Assembly (NCBI GenBank): GCA_964507245.1
Contig: CAZDQC010000003.1
Span: 1-64,000 of the forward strand
Direction of reading: 5' to 3'
DNA length: 64,000 nucleotides
Origin: GCA-2731375 sp964507245
GTDB taxonomy: Bacteria; Pseudomonadota; Alphaproteobacteria; GCA-2731375
Shown here: one piece after another, positions 17,106 to 25,796 of the stretch
Position numbering within the stretch: position 1 is the first letter of the stretch
How the letters are laid out: the number at the start of each line of letters is the position of its first letter
Position numbers and translations under genes: made by a program
The notes under the pieces: generated by a model
The model's input: the letters and a program-made list of their open reading frames with translations, nothing else
Databases searched by the model: none
What the model was told of the DNA's origin: nothing

Positions 17106-18311
17106 CTAGGCGTCCAGCAATTTAGCCACGGTGAAAATGTCTTTGTCACCCCGCCCGCACATATTCATGACAATGATATGGTCCTTGGGCAGATCTGGTG
17201 CAATCGTGGCCACATGGGCCAGTGCATGAGACGGTTCCAATGCTGGAATGATCCCTTCTAGACTGCTACACAGTTGAAAAGCCGTCAAAGCCTCTGTGTC
17301 GGTAGCGGAGACATATTTCACCCGCCCCACGTCGTTCAGCCAAGCATGTTCCGGGCCGATACCGGGATAATCTAGACCTGCCGAAATCGAGTGAGCCTCG
17401 GTGATCTGGCCATCATCATCCTGCAGCAGATAGGTGCGGTTGCCGTGCAAGACCCCAGGTTGTCCACCAGTTATGGATGCTGCATGACGGCCTGTCTCTA
17501 TGCCATCACCGGCAGCTTCTACGCCGTATAATTCCACGCTATCGTCGTCTAGGAAGGGATGAAACAACCCCATAGCGTTGGAACCACCTCCGATGCAGGC
17601 TACCAAGGTATCAGGCAAACGGCCTTCTGCTTCCAATAACTGGGCTTTAGCCTCGTCGCCGATCACCGATTGGAAATCGCGCACCATCTCGGGGTAGGGA
17701 TGCGGGCCTGCCACGGTGCCGATTATGTAGAAGGTATTTTCCACATTGGTGACCCAATCCCGCATGGCCTCGTTCAGGGCGTCTTTGAGAGTGCGGGAAC
17801 CGGAGCTGACGGGCACCACCTCGGCGCCGAGCAGTTTCATACGGAAGACGTTAGGTTGTTGTCGCTCCACGTCAACCTCGCCCATATAGACGGTACAGGG
17901 CAGACCGAATAGAGCAGAAACTGTAGCGGAGGCCACACCATGTTGGCCCGCACCTGTTTCGGCAATGATACGGGTCTTGCCCATCCGCCTGGCCAGTAGA
18001 ATCTGACCCATGCAATTGTTGATCTTGTGGCTGCCGGTATGATTTAGCTCGTCCCGCTTGAAGTATACCTTAGCGCCGCCAAAATGTTCGGTAAGGCGTC
18101 GCGCAAAATACAGAGGGCTGGGCCGGCCGGCATAGTGGGCTAGGTAATAATCTAGTTCTTCCTGAAATTTGGGATCTTGCTGGACGGCGCGATAGGATTT
18201 TTCCAATTCCAGTATCAGCGGCATAAGAGTTTCGGCGGCGAAGCGGCCACCGTGAAAACCAAAACGGCCAGCCCTGTCGGGCCCCGTTCTATAAGAATTC
18301 AATTTAGACAT
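17106..18311 (-). CDS. trpB: Tryptophan synthase beta chain
   Basis: Protein of 401 residues that condenses indole with serine using pyridoxal phosphate. The PLP lysine lies in LNHTGSHKINNC, the phosphate-binding loop is GGGSNAMG, and the Glu of the active site is in ETGAGQHG. The ATG at 18311 gives the familiar N-terminus with GRFGFHGGRFAAETLM; the frame is open to a TTG at 18350, but that would overlap trpF. The gap to trpF is 16 bp and a ribosome binding site is not obvious, so translation may be coupled to trpF. Confidence 0.95.
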   Translation of the reverse strand: MSKLNSYRTGPDRAGRFGFHGGRFAAETLMPLILELEKSYRAVQQDPKFQEELDYYLAHYAGRPSPLYFARRLTEHFGGAKVYFKRDELNHTGSHKINNCMGQILLARRMGKTRIIAETGAGQHGVASATVSALFGLPCTVYMGEVDVERQQPNVFRMKLLGAEVVPVSSGSRTLKDALNEAMRDWVTNVENTFYIIGTVAGPHPYPEMVRDFQSVIGDEAKAQLLEAEGRLPDTLVACIGGGSNAMGLFHPFLDDDSVELYGVEAAGDGIETGRHAASITGGQPGVLHGNRTYLLQDDDGQITEAHSISAGLDYPGIGPEHAWLNDVGRVKYVSATDTEALTAFQLCSSLEGIIPALEPSHALAHVATIAPDLPKDHIIVMNMCGRGDKDIFTVAKLLDA

Positions 18312-18327
18312 GATCAGCAGTGCTATG

Positions 18328-18993
18328 TCAGAGGGCTTTGATCGCGTCAAGGAAAGCTTTGATGGCGGCCGGATCTTTCTCGCCTGGTGCCGATTCTACG
18401 CCGGAAGACACATCCACCGCTTGGGCCCCTGCGAGTCTCACGGCCTGGTTTACATTTTCCGGGTCCAAGCCGCCAGACAGCATCCAGGGACTGCGCCAAA
18501 ATCGGTTGGCCAGTAGGTTCCAATCAAAAACCAAGCCATTGCCGCCGGGTAGGGCGTCATGCATGTTCTTGGGTGGCTTGGCATCAAACAATAACATATC
18601 AGCCAGACCGTCGTAATCAGCCGCCCCGTCAACGTCCGCGCCATTGGCTACCTTGACAGCTTTCAGCACCGGGCAATTGGTCAGCGACTTGATGGCCCGC
18701 ACCCGGTTGGGATCCTCACCTCCGTGCAGTTGAATAAAATCTAAGGCAACATGGTCCAGAACATCTTGCAGGAATTTATCGCCGGGGTTTACGAATATTC
18801 CAACCTTAATTACAGATCGAGGGATAGATTTAGATAGCTTTTGGACCTGGGCAGGTGTCACGGCACGTGGCGATGGGGAATAAAACACAAACCCAACGTA
18901 ACGAGCGCCCCCGTCCACAGCGGCTTGGATTGCCGTTCTATCCTTCAGGCCACAAATCTTGGCGGCCACGGGCATGGCTTTCGACGTTCTCAT
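18328..18993 (-). CDS. trpF: Phosphoribosylanthranilate isomerase
   Basis: Protein of 221 residues. KICGLKD near the N-terminus holds the catalytic Cys and the conserved Lys, the other catalytic residue (Asp) lies in the LLFDAKPP strand, and LSGGLDPENV forms the phosphate-binding loop. It converts N-(5-phosphoribosyl)anthranilate to CdRP in tryptophan synthesis. The ATG at 18993 is used; an ATG six codons later (18975) gives a more typical start, MPVAAKICG. It is followed by trpB and trpA, while trpE, D and C are elsewhere, the usual alphaproteobacterial split. Confidence 0.94.
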   Translation of the reverse strand: MRTSKAMPVAAKICGLKDRTAIQAAVDGGARYVGFVFYSPSPRAVTPAQVQKLSKSIPRSVIKVGIFVNPGDKFLQDVLDHVALDFIQLHGGEDPNRVRAIKSLTNCPVLKAVKVANGADVDGAADYDGLADMLLFDAKPPKNMHDALPGGNGLVFDWNLLANRFWRSPWMLSGGLDPENVNQAVRLAGAQAVDVSSGVESAPGEKDPAAIKAFLDAIKAL

Positions 18994-19051
18994 AATAAGG
19001 CGCCTTATAGCAAGGCAGATGGATTTTGTCTTATTTGCCCGGCCACGGGTA

Positions 19052-19375
19052 TTAAGCGACTCTGACTATATCGGTTGCGTCGTTCTCAGGCTTGTTGGCA
19101 GCATTTTCCGCCTGACGCAATTCACTTTCAAGGCGACGGACGGATCGTTGCTCGTCTCGTAACTGCCTGCGCCAACGACCTGCACGTAGCCAAGCGATCA
19201 AGCCACCAACCAGAAGACCGACAAAAATACCAGCTAATACGAAACTGTAGAGGGGTGCCCGAATACTTATAGGCGTGGGGTCGAGCGATAATGTGACAAT
19301 ATGACGATTAGCGATGGCGAACGCCACGAACAACACGATTAGAGGTAACAGCAACAGCCAGATACGCGTTTTCAC
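19052..19375 (-). CDS. LapA-domain inner membrane protein
   Basis: Protein of 107 residues. It has two hydrophobic segments (about residues 5-22 and 42-63), separated by a periplasmic loop with the phrase ANRHIVTLSLDP, then a basic, coiled cytoplasmic tail (RRQLRDEQRSVRRLESEL). This is the layout of LapA/YciS-type proteins, which in E. coli belong to the lipopolysaccharide assembly control system. I prefer the GTG at 19375, which has GGAA seven bases upstream, over the TTG at 19381. It sits between ihfB and trpF, its normal place in Alphaproteobacteria. No lapB homologue is beside it. Confidence 0.82.
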   Translation of the reverse strand: MKTRIWLLLLPLIVLFVAFAIANRHIVTLSLDPTPISIRAPLYSFVLAGIFVGLLVGGLIAWLRAGRWRRQLRDEQRSVRRLESELRQAENAANKPENDATDIVRVA

Positions 19376-19390
19376 CCGCAAATTCCGAAC

Positions 19391-19711
19391 TTATCTGTCG
19401 CCACGGGTATCCAGCTTGTGTCGGTGCCCACCTGGTGTGTTAAGGCGTTCACGAAGGTCCTTACCAGTCTTGAAAAAGGGCACGAATTTTTCGGGCACGG
19501 CGACGGGATCACCGGTGCGCGGGTTGCGACCGATGCGGGCCGGTCGGCTCTTCACTGAAAAAGCTCCAAAGCCGCGCAGCTCCACTCGATCACCTCGCTG
19601 TAAAGCCCCTGTGATCTCGTCAAACACGGTCATGACAATACGTTCGACGTCTCGCTGATAGAGGTGAGGGTTTTGTTCCGCAAGTCGGGCGATCAATTCT
19701 GACTTAATCAT
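19391..19711 (-). CDS. ihfB: Integration host factor subunit beta
   Basis: Protein of 106 residues of the HU/IHF family. It starts MIKSELIARLAEQ and carries the DNA-bending arm with GFGAFSVKSRPARIGRNPRTG, including the Pro that intercalates into the minor groove. It pairs with IHF-alpha to bend DNA in replication, recombination and transcription. The ATG follows AGGA at good spacing. A charged C-terminal tail after ERLN is somewhat longer than in E. coli. Location between sppA and lapA, downstream of rpsA, is conserved. Confidence 0.94.
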   Translation of the reverse strand: MIKSELIARLAEQNPHLYQRDVERIVMTVFDEITGALQRGDRVELRGFGAFSVKSRPARIGRNPRTGDPVAVPEKFVPFFKTGKDLRERLNTPGGHRHKLDTRGDR

Positions 19712-19819
19712 CTTCGGTCCTACTTTCCCGCATTCTCTTCATCCCTGAAAGGCACCAAAAAAATACCCCCCCGCGGATGATGCCCCGAGTGATTGAGGCA
19801 AAATTAGTCCGATACTCCC

Positions 19820-20713
19820 TTAAGGTTGCCAAACAGCTAATAACCCGTCAAGGGTAAGTCGTTCATTTTTAAACAGTTTTCCGCCAATCGAGTCAAGTGC
19901 TCGGGCGATGAGACCGGCTTTATCGCCCCAATGCACGTTGCGGGTGGGAAGATCGTCTGCGATATTATGTTTTGCCTCCAACCACTTGCGTGCGGCGCGT
20001 TCTCCGCCGATAGCGTCGATCAAATTCAGCTTAACCGCTTGGCGGCCGCTAAAAACACGGCCATCGGTCGCCGCCTTCAGTGCCGTTTCGCCTAGTTCGC
20101 GACGCTGCTGTACGAGGCTGGAAAACCAATCAAAACTATCCTCCAGCAACTCGGCAAGGGCCTTTTGAGCCTCGTTAGTGAGAGGTTCTACTGGTGAGGG
20201 CTGGCCCTTCAACGGCGTGCTTTTGAAGGTGAGAGGCTTGATACCCAGTTTGTTCATAAGACCGGTGAATTCCGCGGTTTGAAATAAAACACCGATGGAG
20301 CCGGTTAATGAAGTATCCCGAGCAATTATATGATCCGCCCCAATGGCTACGATATATCCACCCGAGGTGCCTATGGTGCCAATCACAGCCACCACCGGTT
20401 TTTGTGCCGCTACTCGGCGTAGGCCATAATATATTTGTTCAGAGCCGGTGGTGGTACCACCAGGTGAGTTAATGCGGACGATCACTGCTGCCACATCGTC
20501 TTCCACGACTAATTTGTCGATTGCATCGCCGCGCTCCCGATCCTCAGCAATAAAACCGTTAATAGAAAGGCGGGCAATATGACTATCGCTGCGAGTGACA
20601 AATTTACCGATGCCAACGGCCAACAGCGCCATCACAGCCAGAGCGGCAAATACACGCCAGAAGATTAGACGCCGTTTTAAACGCCGGCGATCAAGTATGG
20701 CGTCCGGGTCCAT
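19820..20713 (-). CDS. sppA: Signal peptide peptidase SppA (S49 family)
   Basis: Protein of 297 residues. A single N-terminal membrane anchor (about residues 18-38) is followed by a periplasmic crotonase-like protease domain. The catalytic Ser is in GTIGTSGGYIVA and the candidate general-base Lys in STPLKGQPSP, both in the normal order of the short SppA type. It degrades signal peptides left in the membrane after secretion. The ATG at 20713 is preceded by a TTG one codon earlier; GGGTG lies upstream. It ends about 108 bp before ihfB, and rpsA ends 24 bp before its start, consistent with one transcript. Confidence 0.9.
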   Translation of the reverse strand: MDPDAILDRRRLKRRLIFWRVFAALAVMALLAVGIGKFVTRSDSHIARLSINGFIAEDRERGDAIDKLVVEDDVAAVIVRINSPGGTTTGSEQIYYGLRRVAAQKPVVAVIGTIGTSGGYIVAIGADHIIARDTSLTGSIGVLFQTAEFTGLMNKLGIKPLTFKSTPLKGQPSPVEPLTNEAQKALAELLEDSFDWFSSLVQQRRELGETALKAATDGRVFSGRQAVKLNLIDAIGGERAARKWLEAKHNIADDLPTRNVHWGDKAGLIARALDSIGGKLFKNERLTLDGLLAVWQP

Positions 20714-20737
20714 CAATCACCCAATGCTGCTGTAACC

Positions 20738-22633
20738 TTAGGTGTCGGCCTTCGGATTGTCTTTGGCATCATCCAAAGAATTTTCATCGTCGTCAGTGTC
20801 CGTCTCATTCTCTTCGGCAGCTTCAGCTTTGGATTCGGCCCCATTGTCAGCCTCGGCGGTTTCGATCACGGGTACTTTCGTGTCACCATAATCAGGCTCG
20901 GCGTCTTCATCCTCTGCATCATCAAGATCCGTATTGGCTAATTCTCGGGCCCGGCCCATTGCGGGACCAAGAATGTCGCCCAGCGAGGCGCCGCTATCAG
21001 AGGAGCCGTATTGTTGCACTGCCTCCTTTTCTTCTGCAATTTCTCGCGCTTTGATAGACAGGGCCAAACGGCGGGTATTTTTTTCAATGGAGGTGATCTG
21101 CGCATCCAGCTTATCGCCAACGGCAAATCGCTCCGGCTTCTGTTCAGAACGATCCCGGGAGAGATCAATCCGTCGAATAAAGCCGCGCAGACCCTCGCCG
21201 ACCGTCACTTCGATGCCGCGGTCCAGAATGCCCGCTACTGTGCAGGTCACTACGGCACCGCGTTTTAAGCTTTGCGCCTTTGTGAAGGGGTCCTCACTCA
21301 ACTGCTTGATGCCCAGGCTAATGCGTTCTTTGGAAACATCGATGTCTAGAACTTTGGCGTTGACTGTATCGCCTTTAGAAAAGTCCTTCATAGCTTCTTC
21401 GCCGCTCTTATCCCAATCGATATCGGACATATGCACCATGCCGTCTAACTCGAAGCCCAGGCCGACGAACAAACCGAATTCGGTAACGTTCTTGACCTCA
21501 CCGTCAACCCGGCTGCCAACCGGATGAGCGTTGATGAACTCTTCCCAGGGATTGTCCATACATTGTTTTAGCCCCAGGCTGACCCGCCGCCGTTCCGAAT
21601 CCACTTCCAGAACCATCACTTCGACCTGTTGCGAGGTGGATACTATCTTGCCCGGGTGCACGTTCTTCTTGGTCCAGCTCATTTCCGAAACATGCACTAG
21701 TCCTTCAACGCCTGGCTCCAGTTCCACGAATGCACCATAATCGGCGATATTGGTGACCCTGCCTGTAAACTTAGCTTGCATGGGGTATTTCGTGTCGATT
21801 CCATCCCAAGGATCAGCCAGCAATTGTTTCATGCCTAGGCTAATACGTTGCGTTTCGGCATTGACGCGAATGACTTGCACCTTAACAGATTCGCCGATGC
21901 TCAAAGCTTCGGACGGATGATTGATGCGGCGCCAGGCCATGTCGGTGACATGCAGCAAGCCATCGATACCACCCAGATCCACGAATGCACCGTAGTCGGT
22001 GATATTCTTAACCACGCCGTCCAGAACCTGCCCTTCGGCCAAGTTAGACACTAATTCCGTTCGTTGTACGGCCAGTGTGACCTCCAAAACGGCGCGGCGG
22101 GAGACAACAATATTGCCCCGGCGGCGGTCCATTTTCAGGATCTTAAAGGGCTGAGGGATACTCATCAGCGGCGTGATGTCGCGGATCGGGCGAATATCTA
22201 CTTGACTGCCGGGCAGAAAGGCGACGGCACCACACAAATCCACGGTGAAGCCACCCTTGACCCTGCCAACGATAGAACCTTCTACTTGCTCACCCTTTTC
22301 ATGGGCCACTTCTAAATGATTCCAGGCTTCTTCCCGGCGCGCCTTGTCTCGGCTTATGACGGCTTCACCTAAGGCGTTTTCTATACGGTCTAGAAACACC
22401 TCGATACTGTCACCAACAGCAATTTCTTCATTGAGCTTGCTGAATTCACGAACGGAAATCCGACCTTCTGTTTTTAACCCAACATCGATCACCACATTGT
22501 CACTGTCAATCGCTACCACGGTGCCATGCACTACACGGCCTTCTATTTGATCTTGGGAGATGAAGCTTTCGGCCAAAAGGGTTTCGAAGTCATCATCCGT
22601 GCCAGTTGCGGTGCCACTGTCGAGGTCTGTCAT
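20738..22633 (-). CDS. rpsA: 30S ribosomal protein S1
   Basis: Protein of 631 residues built of six S1 RNA-binding repeats; repeats are recognisable by phrases such as ITDYGAFVDLGGIDGLLHVTD, NIADYGAFVELEPGVEGLVHV and VTEFGLFVGLGFELDGMVHM. S1 brings mRNA to the 30S subunit. Typical alphaproteobacterial S1 is about 560-570 residues. The extra length is a C-terminal tail of about 70 residues extremely rich in Asp and Glu. The ATG at 22633 follows AAGAGA, with a TTG immediately before it. It follows cmk, as in most Proteobacteria. Confidence 0.95.
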   Translation of the reverse strand: MTDLDSGTATGTDDDFETLLAESFISQDQIEGRVVHGTVVAIDSDNVVIDVGLKTEGRISVREFSKLNEEIAVGDSIEVFLDRIENALGEAVISRDKARREEAWNHLEVAHEKGEQVEGSIVGRVKGGFTVDLCGAVAFLPGSQVDIRPIRDITPLMSIPQPFKILKMDRRRGNIVVSRRAVLEVTLAVQRTELVSNLAEGQVLDGVVKNITDYGAFVDLGGIDGLLHVTDMAWRRINHPSEALSIGESVKVQVIRVNAETQRISLGMKQLLADPWDGIDTKYPMQAKFTGRVTNIADYGAFVELEPGVEGLVHVSEMSWTKKNVHPGKIVSTSQQVEVMVLEVDSERRRVSLGLKQCMDNPWEEFINAHPVGSRVDGEVKNVTEFGLFVGLGFELDGMVHMSDIDWDKSGEEAMKDFSKGDTVNAKVLDIDVSKERISLGIKQLSEDPFTKAQSLKRGAVVTCTVAGILDRGIEVTVGEGLRGFIRRIDLSRDRSEQKPERFAVGDKLDAQITSIEKNTRRLALSIKAREIAEEKEAVQQYGSSDSGASLGDILGPAMGRARELANTDLDDAEDEDAEPDYGDTKVPVIETAEADNGAESKAEAAEENETDTDDDENSLDDAKDNPKADT

Positions 22634-22719
22634 CAACTGTCTCTTTCAATATCGTTGTTGGCCAACCGGTTATCTCCAGCGGTCTTTTGCTATGTAGTCT
22701 ACATGTCAAAAAATGGATA

Positions 22720-23367
22720 CTATAATGTCCTACAAGCGGTGACGATCCTCTCGGCCGCCTGAAACGCGGCCTCTATATCCATTTTTGTTGTATCGAGCAA
22801 GTGCGCATCGTCGGCAAGCATCAGGGGGGAGGCGGTACGTTCACTGTCGCGCGTGTCCCTTTTCAACAGATCAGCCCTCACTACATCCAGACTGATGTCT
22901 TCTTTGCGGGCCACCAATTCAGCATGCCGCCGCACTGCCCGCGCCTCCGGGCTTGCAGTGACAAACAATTTCACTTCTGCGTCTGGGCAAACGACGGTGC
23001 CGATGTCCCGTCCATCCAGCACTGCGCCTTGGGCTCGCCCAGGCGGATGAGTTGCGAAGTTCCGTTGATAGTCTAGCAATGCGGCGCGTAATTCCATTTG
23101 TGGGGCGACGAAGCTCGCCGCTTCTCCAATCGCTTCGGCCCGAAGATTAGGTTCTTCCAGATCTGCGAGGCTGATTGCTCGAGCTTGTGCCACCATGGCA
23201 TTTACATCATCCAGGCCGTTGCCAGCCCTTAACATTCGCATCGCCACGGCGCGGTATAATGCGCCGGTATCAAGATAGGCAAAATCAAAATATATCGCTA
23301 GTCGTCTACCCAAGGTTCCCTTCCCGGATGCCACTGGTCCATCGACGGCAACAACGAATTTACTCAT
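22720..23367 (-). CDS. cmk: Cytidylate kinase
   Basis: Protein of 215 residues with the P loop VAVDGPVASGKGT and the nucleotide-binding segment VLDGRDIGTVVCPDA that is specific to CMP kinases. It phosphorylates CMP and dCMP. The ATG at 23367 overlaps the aroA stop (ATGA), so translation is coupled; an in-frame start at 23445 would run inside aroA and is rejected. The order aroA-cmk-rpsA is widely conserved. Confidence 0.95.
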   Translation of the reverse strand: MSKFVVAVDGPVASGKGTLGRRLAIYFDFAYLDTGALYRAVAMRMLRAGNGLDDVNAMVAQARAISLADLEEPNLRAEAIGEAASFVAPQMELRAALLDYQRNFATHPPGRAQGAVLDGRDIGTVVCPDAEVKLFVTASPEARAVRRHAELVARKEDISLDVVRADLLKRDTRDSERTASPLMLADDAHLLDTTKMDIEAAFQAAERIVTACRTL

Positions 23368-24710
23368 AAGAATGCCTTGATTTCCCCACCCAAGCCGTTC
23401 ATCAAACCCATGAAGCCGGGGAAGGATGTGTCGATCATGTCGCAACCTTGAACCTTGACCGAACCTTGCGCTCCCAGGCCGTAAACCAAAAACGACATGG
23501 CGACGCGGTGATCCATCTCGGTCTTGATACAGGCATTCTGACGTGCCGGCGCCGGGCCGCTGTGCCCATGCACAATCATACCATCCTCAAGCTCTTCTAC
23601 CTTGGTGCCCAAGGCATTCAGTCCGTTCACCATGGCAGATATCCTGTCACTTTCCTTGACTCGCAGTTCACCGATGCCTCGCATCACTGTCTTACCATGG
23701 GCAAAGGCGGCAAGAGCGGAGAGGATCGGATATTCATCGATCATTGCCGGTGCTCGTTCCGATGGCACCTCGATACCCCGCAAGGGGCCAGCGCGCACCG
23801 TCAAATCAGCGACGAGCTCGCCCTGTTCATACCGGCTACCGCTTTCCTCAATCACCGCTCCCATGTCTCGCAGGGTATCAAACAAGCCCGCTCGTAGAGG
23901 GTTCAGGCCCACATTCCTGATGGTTATTTCTGAACCCGGTACCAACAAGGCTGCTGCTATGGGAAAGGCAGCCGACGACGGATCGCCAGGGATACACACG
24001 GTTTGCGGCAGTAATTCTGGTCGGCCGGTTAATGTGATGTGACGTACCCCATTGTCGTCTGTTTGGACTGTCACTTCCGCGCCAAAGTGCCGCAACAAAT
24101 TCTCTGTATGATCACGGGTGCGGTGGTGTTCGATTATTGTGGTTTGCCCCGGTGTGTTCAGACCGGCTAGCAATATGGCGGATTTAATCTGCGCTGAGGC
24201 TACAGGCAATGTATAGGAAATAGGCATGAGGGTATCACGACCCTCGACAGTCAGCGGCAATCGGCCGCCAAGCGCGGCAACAAAATTGGCACCCATATTT
24301 TCTAAAGGCGTCATGACCCTCTGCATGGGCCGTTGGCACAGAGACGCGTCGCCCGTAAACACCGAAGTCAACCCGTGAGAGGCGGCCAAGCCAACCAACA
24401 ATCGTGCTGCGGTGCCGGAATTTCCCAGATCTATAACGTTTCCAGGCGGCATCAAGCCGCCGACGCCCAAGCCGTTAACCCGGCAGACACCATCACTACC
24501 TTGGCTAATTTTGGCGCCATAAGCACGCAAAGCTTGGGCAGTAGCTAGTACATCCTCTCCCTCCAAAAGCCCCCGGATGGTCGTTTCACCAACGCATAAG
24601 GCACCAAAAATTAATGCCCGGTGCGAGATTGATTTGTCGCCTGGCACTGTAGTGACACCGCGCAAACCGGCGCTAACCGGGTGGGCAATTTGGATGATAG
24701 GTGTCGGCAC
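23364..24710 (-). CDS. aroA: 3-phosphoshikimate 1-carboxyvinyltransferase (EPSP synthase)
   Basis: Protein of 448 residues. PGDKSISHRALI at the N-terminus holds the substrate-binding Lys and Ser; LGNSGTAARLL and CQRPMQRVMTPLENMGA are the central signatures; the catalytic acid regions IDEYPILSALAAFA and RVKESDRI are present. It makes EPSP from shikimate-3-phosphate and PEP. The sequence LCQRPM rather than the LRTRPM of sensitive class I enzymes is a trait of class II-type AroA, which is typical of Alphaproteobacteria. The start is GTG at 24710 with GAGGAA five bases upstream. Confidence 0.95.
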   Translation of the reverse strand: MPTPIIQIAHPVSAGLRGVTTVPGDKSISHRALIFGALCVGETTIRGLLEGEDVLATAQALRAYGAKISQGSDGVCRVNGLGVGGLMPPGNVIDLGNSGTAARLLVGLAASHGLTSVFTGDASLCQRPMQRVMTPLENMGANFVAALGGRLPLTVEGRDTLMPISYTLPVASAQIKSAILLAGLNTPGQTTIIEHHRTRDHTENLLRHFGAEVTVQTDDNGVRHITLTGRPELLPQTVCIPGDPSSAAFPIAAALLVPGSEITIRNVGLNPLRAGLFDTLRDMGAVIEESGSRYEQGELVADLTVRAGPLRGIEVPSERAPAMIDEYPILSALAAFAHGKTVMRGIGELRVKESDRISAMVNGLNALGTKVEELEDGMIVHGHSGPAPARQNACIKTEMDHRVAMSFLVYGLGAQGSVKVQGCDMIDTSFPGFMGLMNGLGGEIKAFL

Positions 24711-24824
24711 GAAGCTTCCTCGATAACTGGCCGGGCGAAGTGGCGCTTGCCTAACACAAAGCTGTCTCTATCGCCAGTTACACTACTACACAAATAGACA
24801 TTCTCCTTGTGCGCGTAATCTCTG

Positions 24825-24852
24825 TTGACAGGTGTGCCGCATCTTCTCTATT
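24825..24852 (+). promoter_or_regulatory. Probable sigma-70 promoter for the TIGR02300-family gene
   Basis: A perfect TTGACA (24825-24830) is followed after 16 bases by TCTATT (24847-24852, four of six to consensus). The predicted transcript would begin near 24860, about 40 bases before the GTG start at 24902. It lies in the divergent region shared with aroA. Confidence 0.4.
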
Positions 24853-24901
24853 GGGTTGCGCCGATACGAGTTAAGCAGTGGAAGTTTGGGAGATAGCAAA
24901 A

Positions 24902-25252
24902 GTGTCCAAGCAAGAATGGGGGGCGAAGCACCTATGTCCGAGTTGCGGCGCCAAGTTTTATGACATGGGCCGAAACCCGATTGCCTGCCCGTCCTGTGAT
25001 GAACCTGCGGCGATAGCGGCGCAGGGTCACGGCCGACGAAGCCGCAAGGATGTTGCCAAGGAGAAACCACCCCTACCTAGCAATAAAAAGATCGGGAGCG
25101 CCGAGGACGAAGAGGATGTCATATCAGGCGAAGTCGATGAGCTGGTCGACGATGACGACGACTCCATCGCCACTCTGGCCGATGACAGTGCTGACGATGA
25201 TAATAACGTCTTGGCTGAAGCGGATATCGATACTACCAAGATCGGGGACTAA
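24902..25252 (+). CDS. TIGR02300 family zinc-ribbon protein with acidic tail
   Basis: Protein of 116 residues. The N-terminal third is a zinc ribbon with two CPSC pairs flanking GAKFYDMGRNPIA, the family's FYDLN-type signature. The remainder is low-complexity, very rich in Asp and Glu (about residues 60-105). The family is confined mostly to Alphaproteobacteria and its function is not established. I chose the GTG at 24902 (VSKQEWGAKHLC) because GGGAG is nine bases upstream; a GTG at 24878 would add eight residues. The gene is followed by tRNA-Ala, and divergent from aroA, as is common in this class. Confidence 0.85.
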   Translation: MSKQEWGAKHLCPSCGAKFYDMGRNPIACPSCDEPAAIAAQGHGRRSRKDVAKEKPPLPSNKKIGSAEDEEDVISGEVDELVDDDDDSIATLADDSADDDNNVLAEADIDTTKIGD

Positions 25253-25383
25253 TAGGCTTGCGGACGGTGCGACAAGAAATATTTCAGTACAGGCAATTTG
25301 GTCTTGAATTGCTCTGCCTCGGACATTAGTTTCCGGCGGTCGTGATCCTGTGGGCAGCGTTGGGGCCAGGATAACAAATTCTA

Positions 25384-25459
<76 letters not shown>

Positions 25460-25478
25460 TATTCCCTTGAAATAATTG

Positions 25479-25570
25479 AGAATTCGTTAGGCTTTGGTTT
25501 AGATAAATTCTAAGAATTCGGCCCTGTCACACCACAGTCACAATAAGGTGTGACCGGCAGCAAGAATTCG
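25479..25570 (+). repeat. Three copies of the octamer AGAATTCG
   Basis: AGAATTCG occurs at 25479-25486, 25513-25520 and 25563-25570, all in the same orientation, just after tRNA-Ala. Three exact copies of one octamer in 92 bases is unlikely by chance, although the core GAATTC is palindromic. They flank the hairpin at 25521-25558 and may be protein-binding sites or remnants of an integration junction. Function is unknown. Confidence 0.5.
25521..25558 (+). repeat. Inverted repeat/stem-loop downstream of tRNA-Ala
   Basis: GTCACACC (25526-25533) and GGTGTGAC (25547-25554) are a perfect 8-bp inverted repeat with a 13-base loop. Outside a small internal loop GCC and GGC pair as well. There is no T run after it, so it is not a classical terminator. 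It could be an operator or a processing or transcription-end signal for the tRNA. Confidence 0.5.
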
Positions 25571-25796
25571 AAGTCCTAATGGCTGGCATCAGGAACGTAT
25601 TATGTTTCATTCGGCAGGGCGTATATTGAAGGGGTATAAAATAGGGCAACCCCACCTCTGATCTGACAAGGAATGCCATACTAAATGGCCGCCGTGACAT
25701 AACCAGTTTCGTGATATTCGGTAACCTCTAGTGCGTTTCTTGATTGCATGATTAAGAGTACTTCAAAAAACGGCCCACCTGGTCGGGGGAGAAGTA

